A DNA stretch of 64,000 nucleotides. It comes from Panacagrimonas perspica. Its GTDB lineage: Bacteria > Pseudomonadota > Gammaproteobacteria > Nevskiales > Nevskiaceae. The notes under the pieces were generated by a model that saw only the letters and a program-made list of their open reading frames with translations, had not been told where the DNA came from and did not search any database. Location: assembly GCF_004364935.1 (NCBI RefSeq), contig NZ_SOBT01000009.1:333994-397993 (forward strand), written 5' to 3'. The position numbers and the translations under genes are program-made. Shown in pieces: positions 23,337 to 32,501 of the stretch. Every line of letters starts with the position of its first letter. Positions within the stretch are counted from its first letter, which is position 1.

Positions 23337-25991
23337 TCAGCGATCCTGCGGCATCTCCGGCAGTTCCTGCTGCAACTCGAAGAAGTCTGCCCAGGGATCG
23401 ACACGACGCTTGCGCAGCCAGCGGGTTGCTTCGCGCACGGTGAATTCCGCGGGATCGACGTGCTTCAGGTCGCGCCATTTGACCGGCAGCGCGACCGGCG
23501 CGCCGGGCCGCGCGCGCGGTGAATACGGCAGCACGGCGGTGGCCCCTTCTCCGTTGCGCAGGTAGTCGATGAAGATCTTTCCCTTTCGCCTGGCCTTGCT
23601 CATCGTCGCGACATAGCGCTCCGGCGAACGCTCCGCGAACGCGGTCGCGATGCCGTGCGCGAACGCCTTCACCTCGTCCCATCCGGCTCGCGGAACGATC
23701 GGCGCCACCACATGCAGGCCCTTGCCGCCGGTCACCTTCACGAAACTCTCGAGGCCGATCGACGCGAGGGCTTCCCGCATCTCCAGCGCCGCATCCACCA
23801 CCTTTGCGAAGGACAAGCCGGCATCGGGGTCGAGATCCATCACGATCCAGTCGGGCCGGTGCGGCTTGGCGGCGCGCGCGCCCCAGCCGTGGAACTCGAT
23901 CGCGTTGAACTGGACCAGTTCCAGGATGCCGCGCGCACCGCGCGCGTAGAGGATCTCGTGGGCGCCGACGCGCTTGTGACCTACCGACTTTCCGGTGCCA
24001 CGCGGCTTCTGTTTCTGGAAGAAGCACGGGCTCGCGTCACCGTCCGGGCAACGCACCAGCGCCAGCGGCCGGTCCACCGCGTACGGCAGCATCAGTTCGC
24101 TCACCCGCTCGTGGTAGCGCGCGAGATCGCCCTTGGTCAGCCCCGAAGGCGAGTCGACGACGCGTCCCGGGTGCGTGATGTTCACGTCCTCGACGACGAG
24201 CGGACCCGAAGCGTCCGTGTCCGGACTCGCGGCCCGGCTCTTCTTGCCGGCGACGCTGCGCACCGGCGCCGCGCGCTCACGCCTGACGTCGGTCGCCGGC
24301 TTGTCGAGGCGCAGACCCTGGAACGAGGCCTGGCGTACGAGGCCGTCGCGCGTGAATTCCGCGAAATCGATTTCGGCGACGAGCTCCGGGCGCACCCAGA
24401 CGAGCCCTCGTTCCTTCGGCGGATTCCTCACCGCAGTCGCGTCGACGCGCATCTTGCCGAGTCGTTTCGAAAGATCCGAGAGCAAGGTCTCGTCGAACCC
24501 GGTGCCGACCTTGCCGCTGTAGCGCAGCGTGCCGTCTTCCTCGCGCAGCCCCAGCAGCAAGGACCGGAAACCGGTGCGCTTGCCGCTTTGGGCGCTGGCC
24601 ATGCCGACGATGACGAACTCTTGTCGACGACGGCATTTGAGCTTGAGCCAGTGCACCGAACGTCCGCCGACATACGCGGCGTCGGACCGCTTGACGATCA
24701 GTCCCTCGAGACCGGCCTGGCAGGCCTGCGACAGCGCAGTGCGACCGTCGGTGGCGACGTGATCGCTGTACGCCAGAGGTACGACGGGCTTCTTGGGCAG
24801 CAGCGCGCGCAATCGTGATTTTCGTTCGAGCAGCGGCAGCGCTCGCAGATCCTCGTCGTCGTGGAACAGCAGATCGAAAAGATGGAACACCAGGTGCGCC
24901 TGCTCGACCGGCGGTGTGCCCTTGTGGCCGCCGCGCGGGAGCACGCGCTGGAGTTCCTGAAAGCTGGTCGTGCCGTCCGGCTTCACGAAGCACAGTTCGC
25001 CGTCGAGCACGCACGACGGCAGATCCAGCGCCTGCAGGGCGGCGGTGACCGCCGGAAACGTGCGGGTCCAGTCGAGGTGATTGCGCGAGCGCAGTCGCAC
25101 GTCGTCGCCATCGGCCGCAGCGAGCAGGCGATAGCCATCGAACTTGATCTCGTAGACCCAGGATCCGCGGGTGGGCGGACTCTCGACCGCGGTCGCGAGC
25201 TGCAACTCGATGTCTTCGAGCGCCATCGCGGTACGCGCGCCCTTCCTGCCGCTCGCGACCTTGGCTTTGGAGGCGCGCTTCGACGGCGGCAGCGCCTTCG
25301 CGCTTTGCTTCTTCGCGGTTCGCGTCTTCGCGCGTGCGGGCGCACTCATCACGCTGTCCTCGAACTGCTCGGTGATCGGCGGTTCGTCCGCAGCGCGCGC
25401 ATGCTCGTCCGCATGCTTGATCAGCAACCAGGTGCTGCCCGGCCCCTGGGCCGCCTTGCCGCCGCGCGTGCGCACGAGATCGAACGCGCCTTCGAGCCGT
25501 TCGCCATGGAGATGGAACGACAGATGGCCTTTCTGCAGGCCGGCATCCGGATCGATATCCGGTTCCCAGCGGCCGCGATCCCAGACGAGGACGTCACCCG
25601 CTCCGTACTGCCCTTCGGGAATGCTGCCTTCGAAGCTGGCATAGGCAACCGGGTGGTTCTCGGTCTGCACGGCCAGACGCTTGATCTTCGGCGACAGGCT
25701 CGGCCCCTTGGGCACGGCCCAGCTCAGCAGCACACCGCCGTGTTCCAGCCGGAAGTCGTAATGAAGGTGACTCGCATCGTGCTTCTGCACGACGAAGCTG
25801 CGACCGCCAGCGCGCACGGCCTTGGTTCCCGCGGGCTCGCTCGTGATGTTGAACGCGCGCTTGCTGCGGTACGTCGCCAGCGCGTCGCCGGATCGCTTGT
25901 GCGGGCTTGCCGCCGCTCCCGCCGGCGTCTTCGCTCCACTCCCCGCTGCACGGCGGGAGGGGGAGGGATATCGGCGACGCACGGCGGCCAT
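23337..25991 (-). CDS. ligD: multifunctional ATP-dependent DNA ligase LigD
   Basis: The 884-residue protein has three domains. The N-terminal 3'-phosphoesterase (about 60-190) shows QKHDASHLHYDFRLEHGGV. The central ATP ligase has the nucleotidyl lysine in WVYEIKFDGYRLLA (near residue 280) and an OB fold. The C-terminal polymerase/primase domain (about 600-870) has metal-binding IVMDLDPDAGL. This is the Pseudomonas domain order. LigD repairs double-strand breaks by end joining together with Ku, but no ku gene is in the window. Lys/Ala-rich linkers join the domains. Confidence 0.95.
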   Translation of the reverse strand: MAAVRRRYPSPSRRAAGSGAKTPAGAAASPHKRSGDALATYRSKRAFNITSEPAGTKAVRAGGRSFVVQKHDASHLHYDFRLEHGGVLLSWAVPKGPSLSPKIKRLAVQTENHPVAYASFEGSIPEGQYGAGDVLVWDRGRWEPDIDPDAGLQKGHLSFHLHGERLEGAFDLVRTRGGKAAQGPGSTWLLIKHADEHARAADEPPITEQFEDSVMSAPARAKTRTAKKQSAKALPPSKRASKAKVASGRKGARTAMALEDIELQLATAVESPPTRGSWVYEIKFDGYRLLAAADGDDVRLRSRNHLDWTRTFPAVTAALQALDLPSCVLDGELCFVKPDGTTSFQELQRVLPRGGHKGTPPVEQAHLVFHLFDLLFHDDEDLRALPLLERKSRLRALLPKKPVVPLAYSDHVATDGRTALSQACQAGLEGLIVKRSDAAYVGGRSVHWLKLKCRRRQEFVIVGMASAQSGKRTGFRSLLLGLREEDGTLRYSGKVGTGFDETLLSDLSKRLGKMRVDATAVRNPPKERGLVWVRPELVAEIDFAEFTRDGLVRQASFQGLRLDKPATDVRRERAAPVRSVAGKKSRAASPDTDASGPLVVEDVNITHPGRVVDSPSGLTKGDLARYHERVSELMLPYAVDRPLALVRCPDGDASPCFFQKQKPRGTGKSVGHKRVGAHEILYARGARGILELVQFNAIEFHGWGARAAKPHRPDWIVMDLDPDAGLSFAKVVDAALEMREALASIGLESFVKVTGGKGLHVVAPIVPRAGWDEVKAFAHGIATAFAERSPERYVATMSKARRKGKIFIDYLRNGEGATAVLPYSPRARPGAPVALPVKWRDLKHVDPAEFTVREATRWLRKRRVDPWADFFELQQELPEMPQDR

Positions 25992-26026
25992 GTCGAAACC
26001 AGCTGCCGCCGCTTACGCAGCGGAAC

Positions 26027-26602
26027 TCAACCGAGATTCTTTCCGACGAAATCCCAGTTCACGATGTTCCAGAAATGCTCCAGGTACTTCGGGCGCTCGT
26101 TCCGGTAATCGATGTAGTACGCGTGCTCCCAGACATCGCAGGTCAGCAGCGGCTTCTGATCTCCCTTGATCGGGGTGTCGGCGTTGGACGTGCTGATGAT
26201 CTTCAGCGAACCGTCGGTGTCCTTCACCAGCCACGCCCAGCCGGAGCCGAAGGCTTCCGTCGCCGTCTTGCTGAAGCTGCTCTTGAATTCGTCGACGCTG
26301 CCGAACGATTTCTTCAGCGCTTCGGCCAGCTTTTCGCTCGGGGACTTCTGGTCGGGCGTCAGGCAGTTCCAGAAAAAAGCGTGATTCCAGGCCTGCGCGA
26401 CGTTGTTGAAGATCTTGCCCGAGGAGCGACGGATGATCTCTTCGATCTCCATCTTTTCGAACTCGGTGCCGGCGATCAGCTTGTTCGCGGTGTCCACGTA
26501 CTTCTTGTGGTGCTTGTCGTGATGGAATTCGAGCGTTTCCGCCGACATGTGCGGCGCCAGGGCGTTCTTGGCGTACGGAAGCTCGGGAAGGGTCAGGGCC
26601 AT
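26027..26602 (-). CDS. sodB: superoxide dismutase, Fe-type
   Basis: The 191-residue enzyme converts superoxide to oxygen and H2O2. The metal ligands are visible: His in LEFHHDKHHKKYV, His in AQAWNHAFFWNCL, and Asp/His in DVWEHAYYIDYRN. FWNCLTP and the spacing favour iron over manganese. Length matches E. coli SodB (193). It lies 35 bases upstream of ligD, same strand, but both can be independently expressed. Confidence 0.96.
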   Translation of the reverse strand: MALTLPELPYAKNALAPHMSAETLEFHHDKHHKKYVDTANKLIAGTEFEKMEIEEIIRRSSGKIFNNVAQAWNHAFFWNCLTPDQKSPSEKLAEALKKSFGSVDEFKSSFSKTATEAFGSGWAWLVKDTDGSLKIISTSNADTPIKGDQKPLLTCDVWEHAYYIDYRNERPKYLEHFWNIVNWDFVGKNLG

Positions 26603-26833
26603 GGTCTTCGTTCCTTGCGGTGCGTTGAGGTGATCCGTCTCTTATAGCGCAACAAACGGACCGGGGAGTGAACGGGGAAAGGCGCCGCGAATTCAGCAGG
26701 TCCCGCGATCCTCGCGCTGCCGCAGCCATGCGTTCTTCACGGATGCCCTTGTGATTTGCATGACGCCCGTGCAGGGAGGCCTGCTTCCCGCGTCATACTT
26801 CCCGTCCCCACGAAGAACACCCAGGAGGAACCC

Positions 26834-27190
26834 ATGGCCTACGTCGATGGATTCGTGCTGCCGGTCCCCCGCGCGAAGCTGGATGACTATCGCAAGCTCG
26901 CGCGCAAGGCTTCGAAGATCTGGCGCGAGCACGGCGCGCTCGAGTATGTCGAGTGCATCGAAGACGACGTGAAGCCCGGAAAGTGGACCTCGTTTCCACA
27001 GAGCGTGAAGCTCAAGCCGGACGAGGTCGTCGTCTTCGCGTGGATCGTCTACAAGTCGCGCGCGCAGCGCGACAAGGTGAATGCGAAGGTCATGCAGGAT
27101 CCCTTCATGCAGGGAATGGATCCGAAGAATATTCCGTTCGACGGCAAGCGCCTGATCTTCGGCGGCTTCAAGACCTTCGTCAGCGGCTGA
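26834..27190 (+). CDS. DUF1428 family protein
   Basis: The 118-residue protein has the family's dimeric ferredoxin-like fold features: MAYVDGFVLPVPRAKLDDYR at the N-terminus and WIVYKSRAQRDKVNAKVM and PFDGKRLIFGGFK later. The function is unknown. AGGAGGAACCC gives an excellent ribosome-binding site. Its final codons form part of an inverted repeat (27171-27199). Confidence 0.92.
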   Translation: MAYVDGFVLPVPRAKLDDYRKLARKASKIWREHGALEYVECIEDDVKPGKWTSFPQSVKLKPDEVVVFAWIVYKSRAQRDKVNAKVMQDPFMQGMDPKNIPFDGKRLIFGGFKTFVSG

Positions 27191-27199
27191 CGAAGGTCT
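27171..27199. terminator. inverted repeat spanning the DUF1428 stop codon
   Basis: AGACCTTCGTCAGC pairs with GCTGACGAAGGTCT around a single G. The stop TGA lies inside the right arm. It also lies 14 bases beyond the stop of the convergent sterol-desaturase gene, so it may stop both transcripts. There is no T tract. Confidence 0.5.
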
Positions 27200-27212
27200 C
27201 GGATCACGAGCC

Positions 27213-28394
27213 TCAGCCGTCCTGCGGCTTGGGCTCGTGGGCTTCGACGGCGGGAGGCGCCTTGCCGTCCTTGCGGAACGGCCACAGCAGCTGCGCCCAC
27301 CAGCCTTCCGGCAGCTTGTAGCCGAGAACGCCATAGGTCTTGGGCCAGCGGCCGTCCGGCAAATGCTTGGTGCCGAAGATCTGATCGATCACCGGGAAGT
27401 GCAGCGCGAAGTTCTTGTCCAGCGCCTCGTATTCCGAGCTGTGATGCCAGTGGTGAAAGCGTGGCATCGCGATGACGTGCTCCAGCCAGCCCAGCCGGAA
27501 GCCGGTGTTCGTGTGCAGGAACACCGCGTGGAAGGACACAAACGCAAGGTAGGCGTACACCGCCGGCTGCGAGAAGCCGAAGATGTACAGCGGCAGGAAC
27601 GTGCCGCCGCGGAAGACGACGATCTCCAGCAGATGCAGGCGCGAACCCGCGATCCAGTCCATGTGTTCCACCGAGTGGTGCACGGCGTGGATGCGCCACA
27701 GCCAAGCGGTCGTGTGGAACGTGCGGTGGATGGCGTACTCCGCCAGGTCCGCGACGATCATGATCTCGATGAACTGCAGCCACAGCGGCTGCGACTGCAC
27801 CGCCGTCTGCAGCTGCGGCCCGATCAGCCACGCGAAGATCACCGTCGCCGGCAGCAGGGTCAGGTAGGTGAGGACCTGCACCAGCAGGTGGCTGACGAAA
27901 AAGTGCTGGATGTCCGTCAACCAGCCGCGCCGGAACACGCTCTGCTCGCGCCGGTACGGGAAGATGCGCTCCATCGGCACGAAGATCAGCGTCAGCACCA
28001 GCAAGGTGAGGATGAACCAGTCCAGCCCAAGGTAGATCCTGCGGTTCTCGCTGTAGCTGCCCAGCGCCGCATCCGACCCGCCGAGCGCCACCGCCACCAG
28101 TGCGAGCAGGATGCCGCTCACCGCGAGCACCTTCTTGCGACGCAGCATCGCGCTCAGGAACGCAAGGAAGAACGACAGGCCGATCGAGAGTTCGAGGATC
28201 GCGCGCATCAGCGGGATCGGATACTTCCCGCGCATCTCCTCCATGACGAAGTAATCGGGCCAGCGGAAACACAGCACCGCGAAGATCGACAGCGCGCCGA
28301 GGAAAATCGACAAGGTTCCGCTGATCCAGCCGTAGCCGAAACCGGCTGGCTCGTCGCTGGCGAACGTCTTGGTGACCCAGGATTCGAGGGACAT
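27213..28394 (-). CDS. sterol desaturase/fatty acid hydroxylase family membrane protein
   Basis: The 393-residue integral membrane protein has about eight hydrophobic helices and three histidine boxes for a di-iron site: HRTFH, HAVHHS and HHWHH. Enzymes of this superfamily use O2 to hydroxylate or desaturate lipids. The N-terminal 150 residues add extra helices compared with the minimal family. GGGAGG lies eight bases before the ATG at 28394. The substrate cannot be deduced. Confidence 0.88.
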   Translation of the reverse strand: MSLESWVTKTFASDEPAGFGYGWISGTLSIFLGALSIFAVLCFRWPDYFVMEEMRGKYPIPLMRAILELSIGLSFFLAFLSAMLRRKKVLAVSGILLALVAVALGGSDAALGSYSENRRIYLGLDWFILTLLVLTLIFVPMERIFPYRREQSVFRRGWLTDIQHFFVSHLLVQVLTYLTLLPATVIFAWLIGPQLQTAVQSQPLWLQFIEIMIVADLAEYAIHRTFHTTAWLWRIHAVHHSVEHMDWIAGSRLHLLEIVVFRGGTFLPLYIFGFSQPAVYAYLAFVSFHAVFLHTNTGFRLGWLEHVIAMPRFHHWHHSSEYEALDKNFALHFPVIDQIFGTKHLPDGRWPKTYGVLGYKLPEGWWAQLLWPFRKDGKAPPAVEAHEPKPQDG

Positions 28395-28504
28395 GAGGCG
28401 GCCTCCCTGACCGATGCCCGCATTATCAGCCAAGTTCCGGCGCGCGATGGGGAGCTTGCGTCGCCCCCGCGCCCCGGGGATCGGAAACCGCTGGCCGCCG
28501 CCTG

Positions 28505-29356
28505 CTAAGGCCGCCCGCTGTTCCCCTTGCCCGCGCTGCCTTCCGCGTACTCATACGTGAATTCCGTCGGCGCGTACGCCGGATTGGCGGCGAACCGCAG
28601 CTTGCGGATCTCTTCCACCACGGCCCTGCCGAATGCCGTCGAGCGATAGCTCGACGAAGCCACCTTCGCCTCGTCCACCGCACCCGAAGGCAGTACGCGA
28701 TACACCACTTTCAGCCCGGCGTCCGCCGGCACGGCCGATGTCGCGAAGATCGCCGCGCGACGCTTCTCGATCCGCGCCAGCAAGGCATCGCGGCCGGCTT
28801 CGGCTTCCGCGAGCGGCCGTCTCGGCAGCGGCTTTACCGACTTGAACTCGAACGCGAAGGACGTCGATCGATAGCGATCGTCCTCGGGATATTTCGTGCG
28901 CTTCACCTCGTCGATCAGCGCCGCTTCGAATTCCGGACGGGCGAACGTGGATTCCTCCGTCTTCGCGTCCTCGACCTTGCCGTCCGGACCCACGCGGATC
29001 ACGAGCCTCAGCGCCGCATCCGGCGCGTCGAGTTCACCCGGGTAGAAGCGCTTGAGCACGCGATTGAAGCGCTCGGTGTCGATCTTCTGCCGCATCAGGA
29101 AATCCATCCGCGGGCGCGCCGGGCGCGGATCGGTTTCCACCGGGGCCGCGGGCACTGCCGGGGTGCTCTTCGCCGGGGCCGGCCGGTCGGACGGAAACGC
29201 AGGAACTGGCGGAATCTCGTATTCGCCTTCGGGCGGAAATTCGGTCGGCGGGCGCGCGGGCATCGTCTGCAGCAGGCGCGCGCGGTAGCCGAGCATCACC
29301 GTGCTGACGATGACGGCGATACACACGAAGAAGATCGAATAGAGCACGGCGCGCAC
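28505..29356 (-). CDS. membrane-anchored protein with two TonB-C-like domains
   Basis: The 283-residue protein has an N-terminal helix (residues 5-25), a Pro-rich stretch (35-85), then two copies of a TonB-C/AgmX-like domain. Copy 1 has LRLVIRVGPDGKVEDAKTEE and copy 2 LKVVYRVLPSGAVDEAKVAS, each followed by F-x(n)-VEEI/IDEV and a K(Y/L) strand. Such proteins usually span the periplasm to transmit energy or contact outer-membrane partners. No ExbB/ExbD gene is nearby. Confidence 0.72.
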   Translation of the reverse strand: MRAVLYSIFFVCIAVIVSTVMLGYRARLLQTMPARPPTEFPPEGEYEIPPVPAFPSDRPAPAKSTPAVPAAPVETDPRPARPRMDFLMRQKIDTERFNRVLKRFYPGELDAPDAALRLVIRVGPDGKVEDAKTEESTFARPEFEAALIDEVKRTKYPEDDRYRSTSFAFEFKSVKPLPRRPLAEAEAGRDALLARIEKRRAAIFATSAVPADAGLKVVYRVLPSGAVDEAKVASSSYRSTAFGRAVVEEIRKLRFAANPAYAPTEFTYEYAEGSAGKGNSGRP

Positions 29357-29471
29357 GGTGGGCGCAGCCTACATGAGGGCAAACCCGCCGCGGGAGGCGC
29401 CTGCGTCGCATCAGCGAAGCGACCGTTGTTACAGTCCGCGGCCAACGCAGACGCTCACGAGGACCGACGCC

Positions 29472-30056
29472 ATGACCACCAGACCCATCAGCCGCTTCCC
29501 GGTTCCGGAGCTCGCCGAACTTCCGCCCGATGTGCGCGACCGCATCCTCGCCGTGCAGGACAAGGCGGGCTTCGTTCCCAACGTGTTCCTCGCGCTCGCG
29601 CATCGTCCGGAGGAGTTCCGCGCGTTCGTCGCCTACCACGACGCCTTGATGGAGAAGCCGGGCGGCGGTCTGAGCAAGGCGGACCGCGAGATGATCGTCG
29701 TGGCGACCTCGGGCCTGAATCAGTGCCAGTACTGCGTCGTTGCCCACGGCGCGATCCTGCGCATCCGCGCGAAGAATCCGCTGATTGCGGATCAGGTCGC
29801 GACCAACTACCGCAAGGCCGACGTCACGCCGCGGCAGATGGCGATGCTGGAGTTCGCCGTGAAGGCATCACAGCGGGCCCAGGAGATCGGCGAAGACGAT
29901 TTCGCGGAGCTCAAGGCGCACGGCTTCGACGACGAGGACGCGTGGGACATCGGCTCGATCAGCGCGTTCTTCGCGATGTCGAACCGCATCGCCAACGTGT
30001 TTGGGCTGCGGCCGAACGACGAGTTCTACACGATGGGACGAACGCCGAAGGCGTAG
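29472..30056 (+). CDS. peroxidase-related/carboxymuconolactone-decarboxylase family protein
   Basis: The 194-residue AhpD-like protein has the redox motif CQYCVVAHG and the family N-terminus RFPVPELAELPPDVRDRI. Homologues are alkylhydroperoxidase-like, using the CxxC pair. GAGGACC precedes the ATG at 29472. The stop codon TAG is the TAG of a GTAGCC palindromic repeat, showing that the repeat abuts or reset the 3' end. Confidence 0.9.
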   Translation: MTTRPISRFPVPELAELPPDVRDRILAVQDKAGFVPNVFLALAHRPEEFRAFVAYHDALMEKPGGGLSKADREMIVVATSGLNQCQYCVVAHGAILRIRAKNPLIADQVATNYRKADVTPRQMAMLEFAVKASQRAQEIGEDDFAELKAHGFDDEDAWDIGSISAFFAMSNRIANVFGLRPNDEFYTMGRTPKA

Positions 30057-30138
30057 CCGGGTGTTGAATTTCGCGGAGCGAAAGAGCCGGGGTTCCCTCG
30101 ATGACGGAGCGCAATCCCGGGTTTCACCCGGGGCTACG
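30052..30138. repeat. GTAGCCCGG palindromic repeat, variant left arm
   Basis: Outer arms CGTAGCC and GGGCTACG are present, and the right arm is the usual CCCGGGTTTCACCCG. The left arm is replaced by GTGTTGAATTTCGCGGAGCG followed by AAAGAGCC, a variant seen inverted in the copy at 56473-56560. It supplies the stop codon of the upstream gene. Confidence 0.85.
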
Positions 30139-30139
30139 G

Positions 30140-30901
30140 TTACGCGTTGCGCGCCATCAATCCGCCGTCGACCGGAATCACCGCCCCCGTGATGTACGAC
30201 GCCGCCGGCAGGCACAGGCTCAAGGTCATGTGCGCCACTTCCTCGGGCCTGCCGTAACGGCGTAGCGCCGTGCGACGACGCGCATAGACCTGCTTGTCGG
30301 CGTCCGGCACGAAACCGGTCATCGCGGTTTCGATCGGGCCCGGGCAGATGCAGTTCACGGTGATGCCGTCGCGGCCCAGGTCCACGGCAAGCGCCCGCGT
30401 CAGGCCCGCAACGCCCGCCTTCGATGCGACGTAGGCGCTGTCGTCGGGTGTGGCGCCGAGCGCTTCGGTGGACGCGATGTTGACGATGCGCGCCGCCGGC
30501 GACTTGCGCAGCCACGGCAACGCGGCCCGCACGATGCGCTGGTGCGCCGTGAGATTGATCGCCTGCGTGCGCAGCCAGGTTTCGTCGTAGGCCGGATCGT
30601 CGAGCTTGCAGAACCCCATCACGCCGGCGTTGTTGACGACGATGTCGAGCCGGCCGAAATGAGCAGCGATCTCGCCGACGACCCGCGTGATCTGCGCCGG
30701 GTCGGCGACGTCCAGCGACCAGGCCTTCGCGCGATCGCCGGCTTCCTGCGCGACGGCCTCGGCGGAGGCGGCATCCCGATCGGTGACGGCGACATTCGCA
30801 CCCTGCGCCGCGAACAGCAGCGCGGTGGCGCGTCCCATGCCGCTGCCGGCGCCGGTGACGAGGGCGGTGAGTCCGGCGATGGAGCGGCTGAGGTCGGTCA
30901 T
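30140..30901 (-). CDS. SDR family oxidoreductase
   Basis: The 253-residue classical short-chain dehydrogenase has cofactor motif TGAGSGMG, NNAGV, catalytic Ser in IASTEALGA and YVASK, and the C-terminal PVDGGLMARNA. Asp after the second strand (VTDRD) favours NAD(H). The substrate is unknown. It ends within two bases of a palindromic repeat. Confidence 0.92.
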   Translation of the reverse strand: MTDLSRSIAGLTALVTGAGSGMGRATALLFAAQGANVAVTDRDAASAEAVAQEAGDRAKAWSLDVADPAQITRVVGEIAAHFGRLDIVVNNAGVMGFCKLDDPAYDETWLRTQAINLTAHQRIVRAALPWLRKSPAARIVNIASTEALGATPDDSAYVASKAGVAGLTRALAVDLGRDGITVNCICPGPIETAMTGFVPDADKQVYARRRTALRRYGRPEEVAHMTLSLCLPAASYITGAVIPVDGGLMARNA

Positions 30902-30935
30902 GGCGTTCGAGAATAAACGGAGACGTTCGCCCGAT

Positions 30936-31005
30936 CGTAGCCCGGGTGAAACCCGGGACTAGTACGGATCGACGGAACGGGATCCCGGGCTTCGCCCGGG
31001 CTACG
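30936..31005. repeat. GTAGCCCGG palindromic repeat
   Basis: Arms CGTAGCCCGGGTGAAACCCG and GGGCTTCGCCCGGGCTACG with a roughly 25-base centre. It lies between two minus-strand genes. Confidence 0.9.
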
Positions 31006-31016
31006 GTGGCTCTGCT

Positions 31017-32177
31017 CTACAGCGTCCGGAAGAATTTCCGGATGTCGTCCACCAGCGCTTCGGGTTCTTCCATCGGCGCGAAGTGGCCGCCCTTGTCGAA
31101 CGTCGAGTAATGCTTGAGGTTGTGCATCCGCTCGCTCCACTTGCGCGGCATGTTCGCCACCTCGTGCTCGAAGTACGCCAGGCCCGTCGGAGCTTCGACG
31201 ACCGGCATGCGGTCGTGCGAGGGCTTCCAGGGGTTGTGCGTGCACTCGTAGTAGTAGCGCGCCGAGGTGCCGTAGCTCTGCGTCACCCAGTAGAGCGTCG
31301 CGATCGTGCAGAGCTCGTCCTTGGTGAAGCGCGACTCGACGTCCCCGTTGGTGTGCGCCCACTTGCGGCGCTTCTCCACGAGCCACGACGCCAGTCCCGC
31401 CGGCGAGTCGTTGAGGCCGATGGCCATCGACTGCGGCTTGGTGCACTGGATCGCGGAGTAACCGCTCTCCTCGGCGAAGAAGTGCAGATTCTTCTTCAGC
31501 AGGGCCTGTTCGGCGGGGCCGATGTAGTCCTCGGGCGGCGCACCGGCATCCTGGAAGACCGTCAGCGGCAGGATCAGATGCAGGTACACGCCGAGCACGC
31601 GATCGGCGTACTTGTGGCCGAGCTGCGCGGTCACCAGCGCGCCCCAGTCGCCACCCTCGGCGTAGAACTTCGGATAGCCGATCTGGTTCATCAGATCGAC
31701 CCACAGATCCGCGGTGCGCCAGAAGTTGATGCCGGTGGTGCGCAGCGGCGTGGAGAAACCGTAGCCCGGCAGCGAGGGCACGACGACGTCGAAGGAATCC
31801 TTCGGATCACCGCCGAACGCGGCCGGATCGGTCAGACGGCGGATGACCTTCTTCAGGTCCCAGAACGTCCACGGCCAGCCGTGGCTCATGATCAGCGGCT
31901 TCGGATTGGGACCCTTGCCGCGTTCGTGGATGAAGTGGATCGGAATGCCTTCCACCGTCGTGCGGAAATGCGAGAACGCATTCATCTCGCGTTCCGCCGC
32001 TCGCCAGTCGTACTGCTTTTCCCAGTACGCGCACAGCTCCTTCATGTACGACGTGTTGGCACCGTACTGCCACTGGTCGTTGCCGAAATCGTCCGGCCAG
32101 CGCGTGCGCGCGAGGCGCTCCTTCAGATCCTGGAGCGTGCTGTCTGGAATATCGATCTTGAACGGTTCGATCGGCAT
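31017..32177 (-). CDS. epoxide hydrolase family protein
   Basis: The 386-residue alpha/beta-hydrolase carries an N-terminal epoxide-hydrolase (EHN) segment (residues 1-110, FKIDIPDSTLQDLKERLART). The oxyanion hole is SHGWPWTFWD, the nucleophile Asp is in EGGDWGALVT and the catalytic His in KGGHFAPMEEPE. It opens epoxides to diols; the physiological substrate is unknown. Confidence 0.92.
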   Translation of the reverse strand: MPIEPFKIDIPDSTLQDLKERLARTRWPDDFGNDQWQYGANTSYMKELCAYWEKQYDWRAAEREMNAFSHFRTTVEGIPIHFIHERGKGPNPKPLIMSHGWPWTFWDLKKVIRRLTDPAAFGGDPKDSFDVVVPSLPGYGFSTPLRTTGINFWRTADLWVDLMNQIGYPKFYAEGGDWGALVTAQLGHKYADRVLGVYLHLILPLTVFQDAGAPPEDYIGPAEQALLKKNLHFFAEESGYSAIQCTKPQSMAIGLNDSPAGLASWLVEKRRKWAHTNGDVESRFTKDELCTIATLYWVTQSYGTSARYYYECTHNPWKPSHDRMPVVEAPTGLAYFEHEVANMPRKWSERMHNLKHYSTFDKGGHFAPMEEPEALVDDIRKFFRTL

Positions 32178-32255
32178 GACCGGATCCTGGCTGCGGGGCG
32201 AGCCCGAAGCCTAGCCCGCTCGAAAGCGCAGCGGGACCACCCCGCGGGGTAGCCC

Positions 32256-32501
32256 TTAGTCCCTCGATACGCCTCGAGCAGCAACCCGATCCGCGCGGCG
32301 ATCCGCGTACATCAGGTACGCATCCGGCGCGACCGTCATGCCGAGCCGACCGCAGCACGAAGCGACACGCGCATGCAGATACGGAAACTGCCCCGGCGTG
32401 ATCTTCACTGTCGAGCCGCACAGGCAGGCGATGCACGCACGCGCCGGATTCCCCCACCCGGCTCCGCTAGCGCCGCTAGCCGACGCAGGCGTCCAGCGCA
32501 G
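32256..32501 (-). pseudogene. possible 5'-truncated remnant of a small Cys-containing protein
   Basis: In one minus-strand frame the sequence encodes CIACLCGSTVKITPGQF, then YLHARVASCC and a tail ending RGVSRD-stop at 32256, with coding-like third positions. The frame is open upstream to about 32504, overlapping the end of the CobW gene, but contains no ATG, GTG or TTG there (only CTG). Either it is a decayed gene missing its start, or it initiates unusually. Confidence 0.35.

Noticed and set aside
22978-23522. Alternative start ATG 22978 and its Arg-rich frame
   Set aside because: Runs into the ligD 3' end and has shadow composition; the frame from 22999 encodes a membrane helix and has its own ribosome-binding site.
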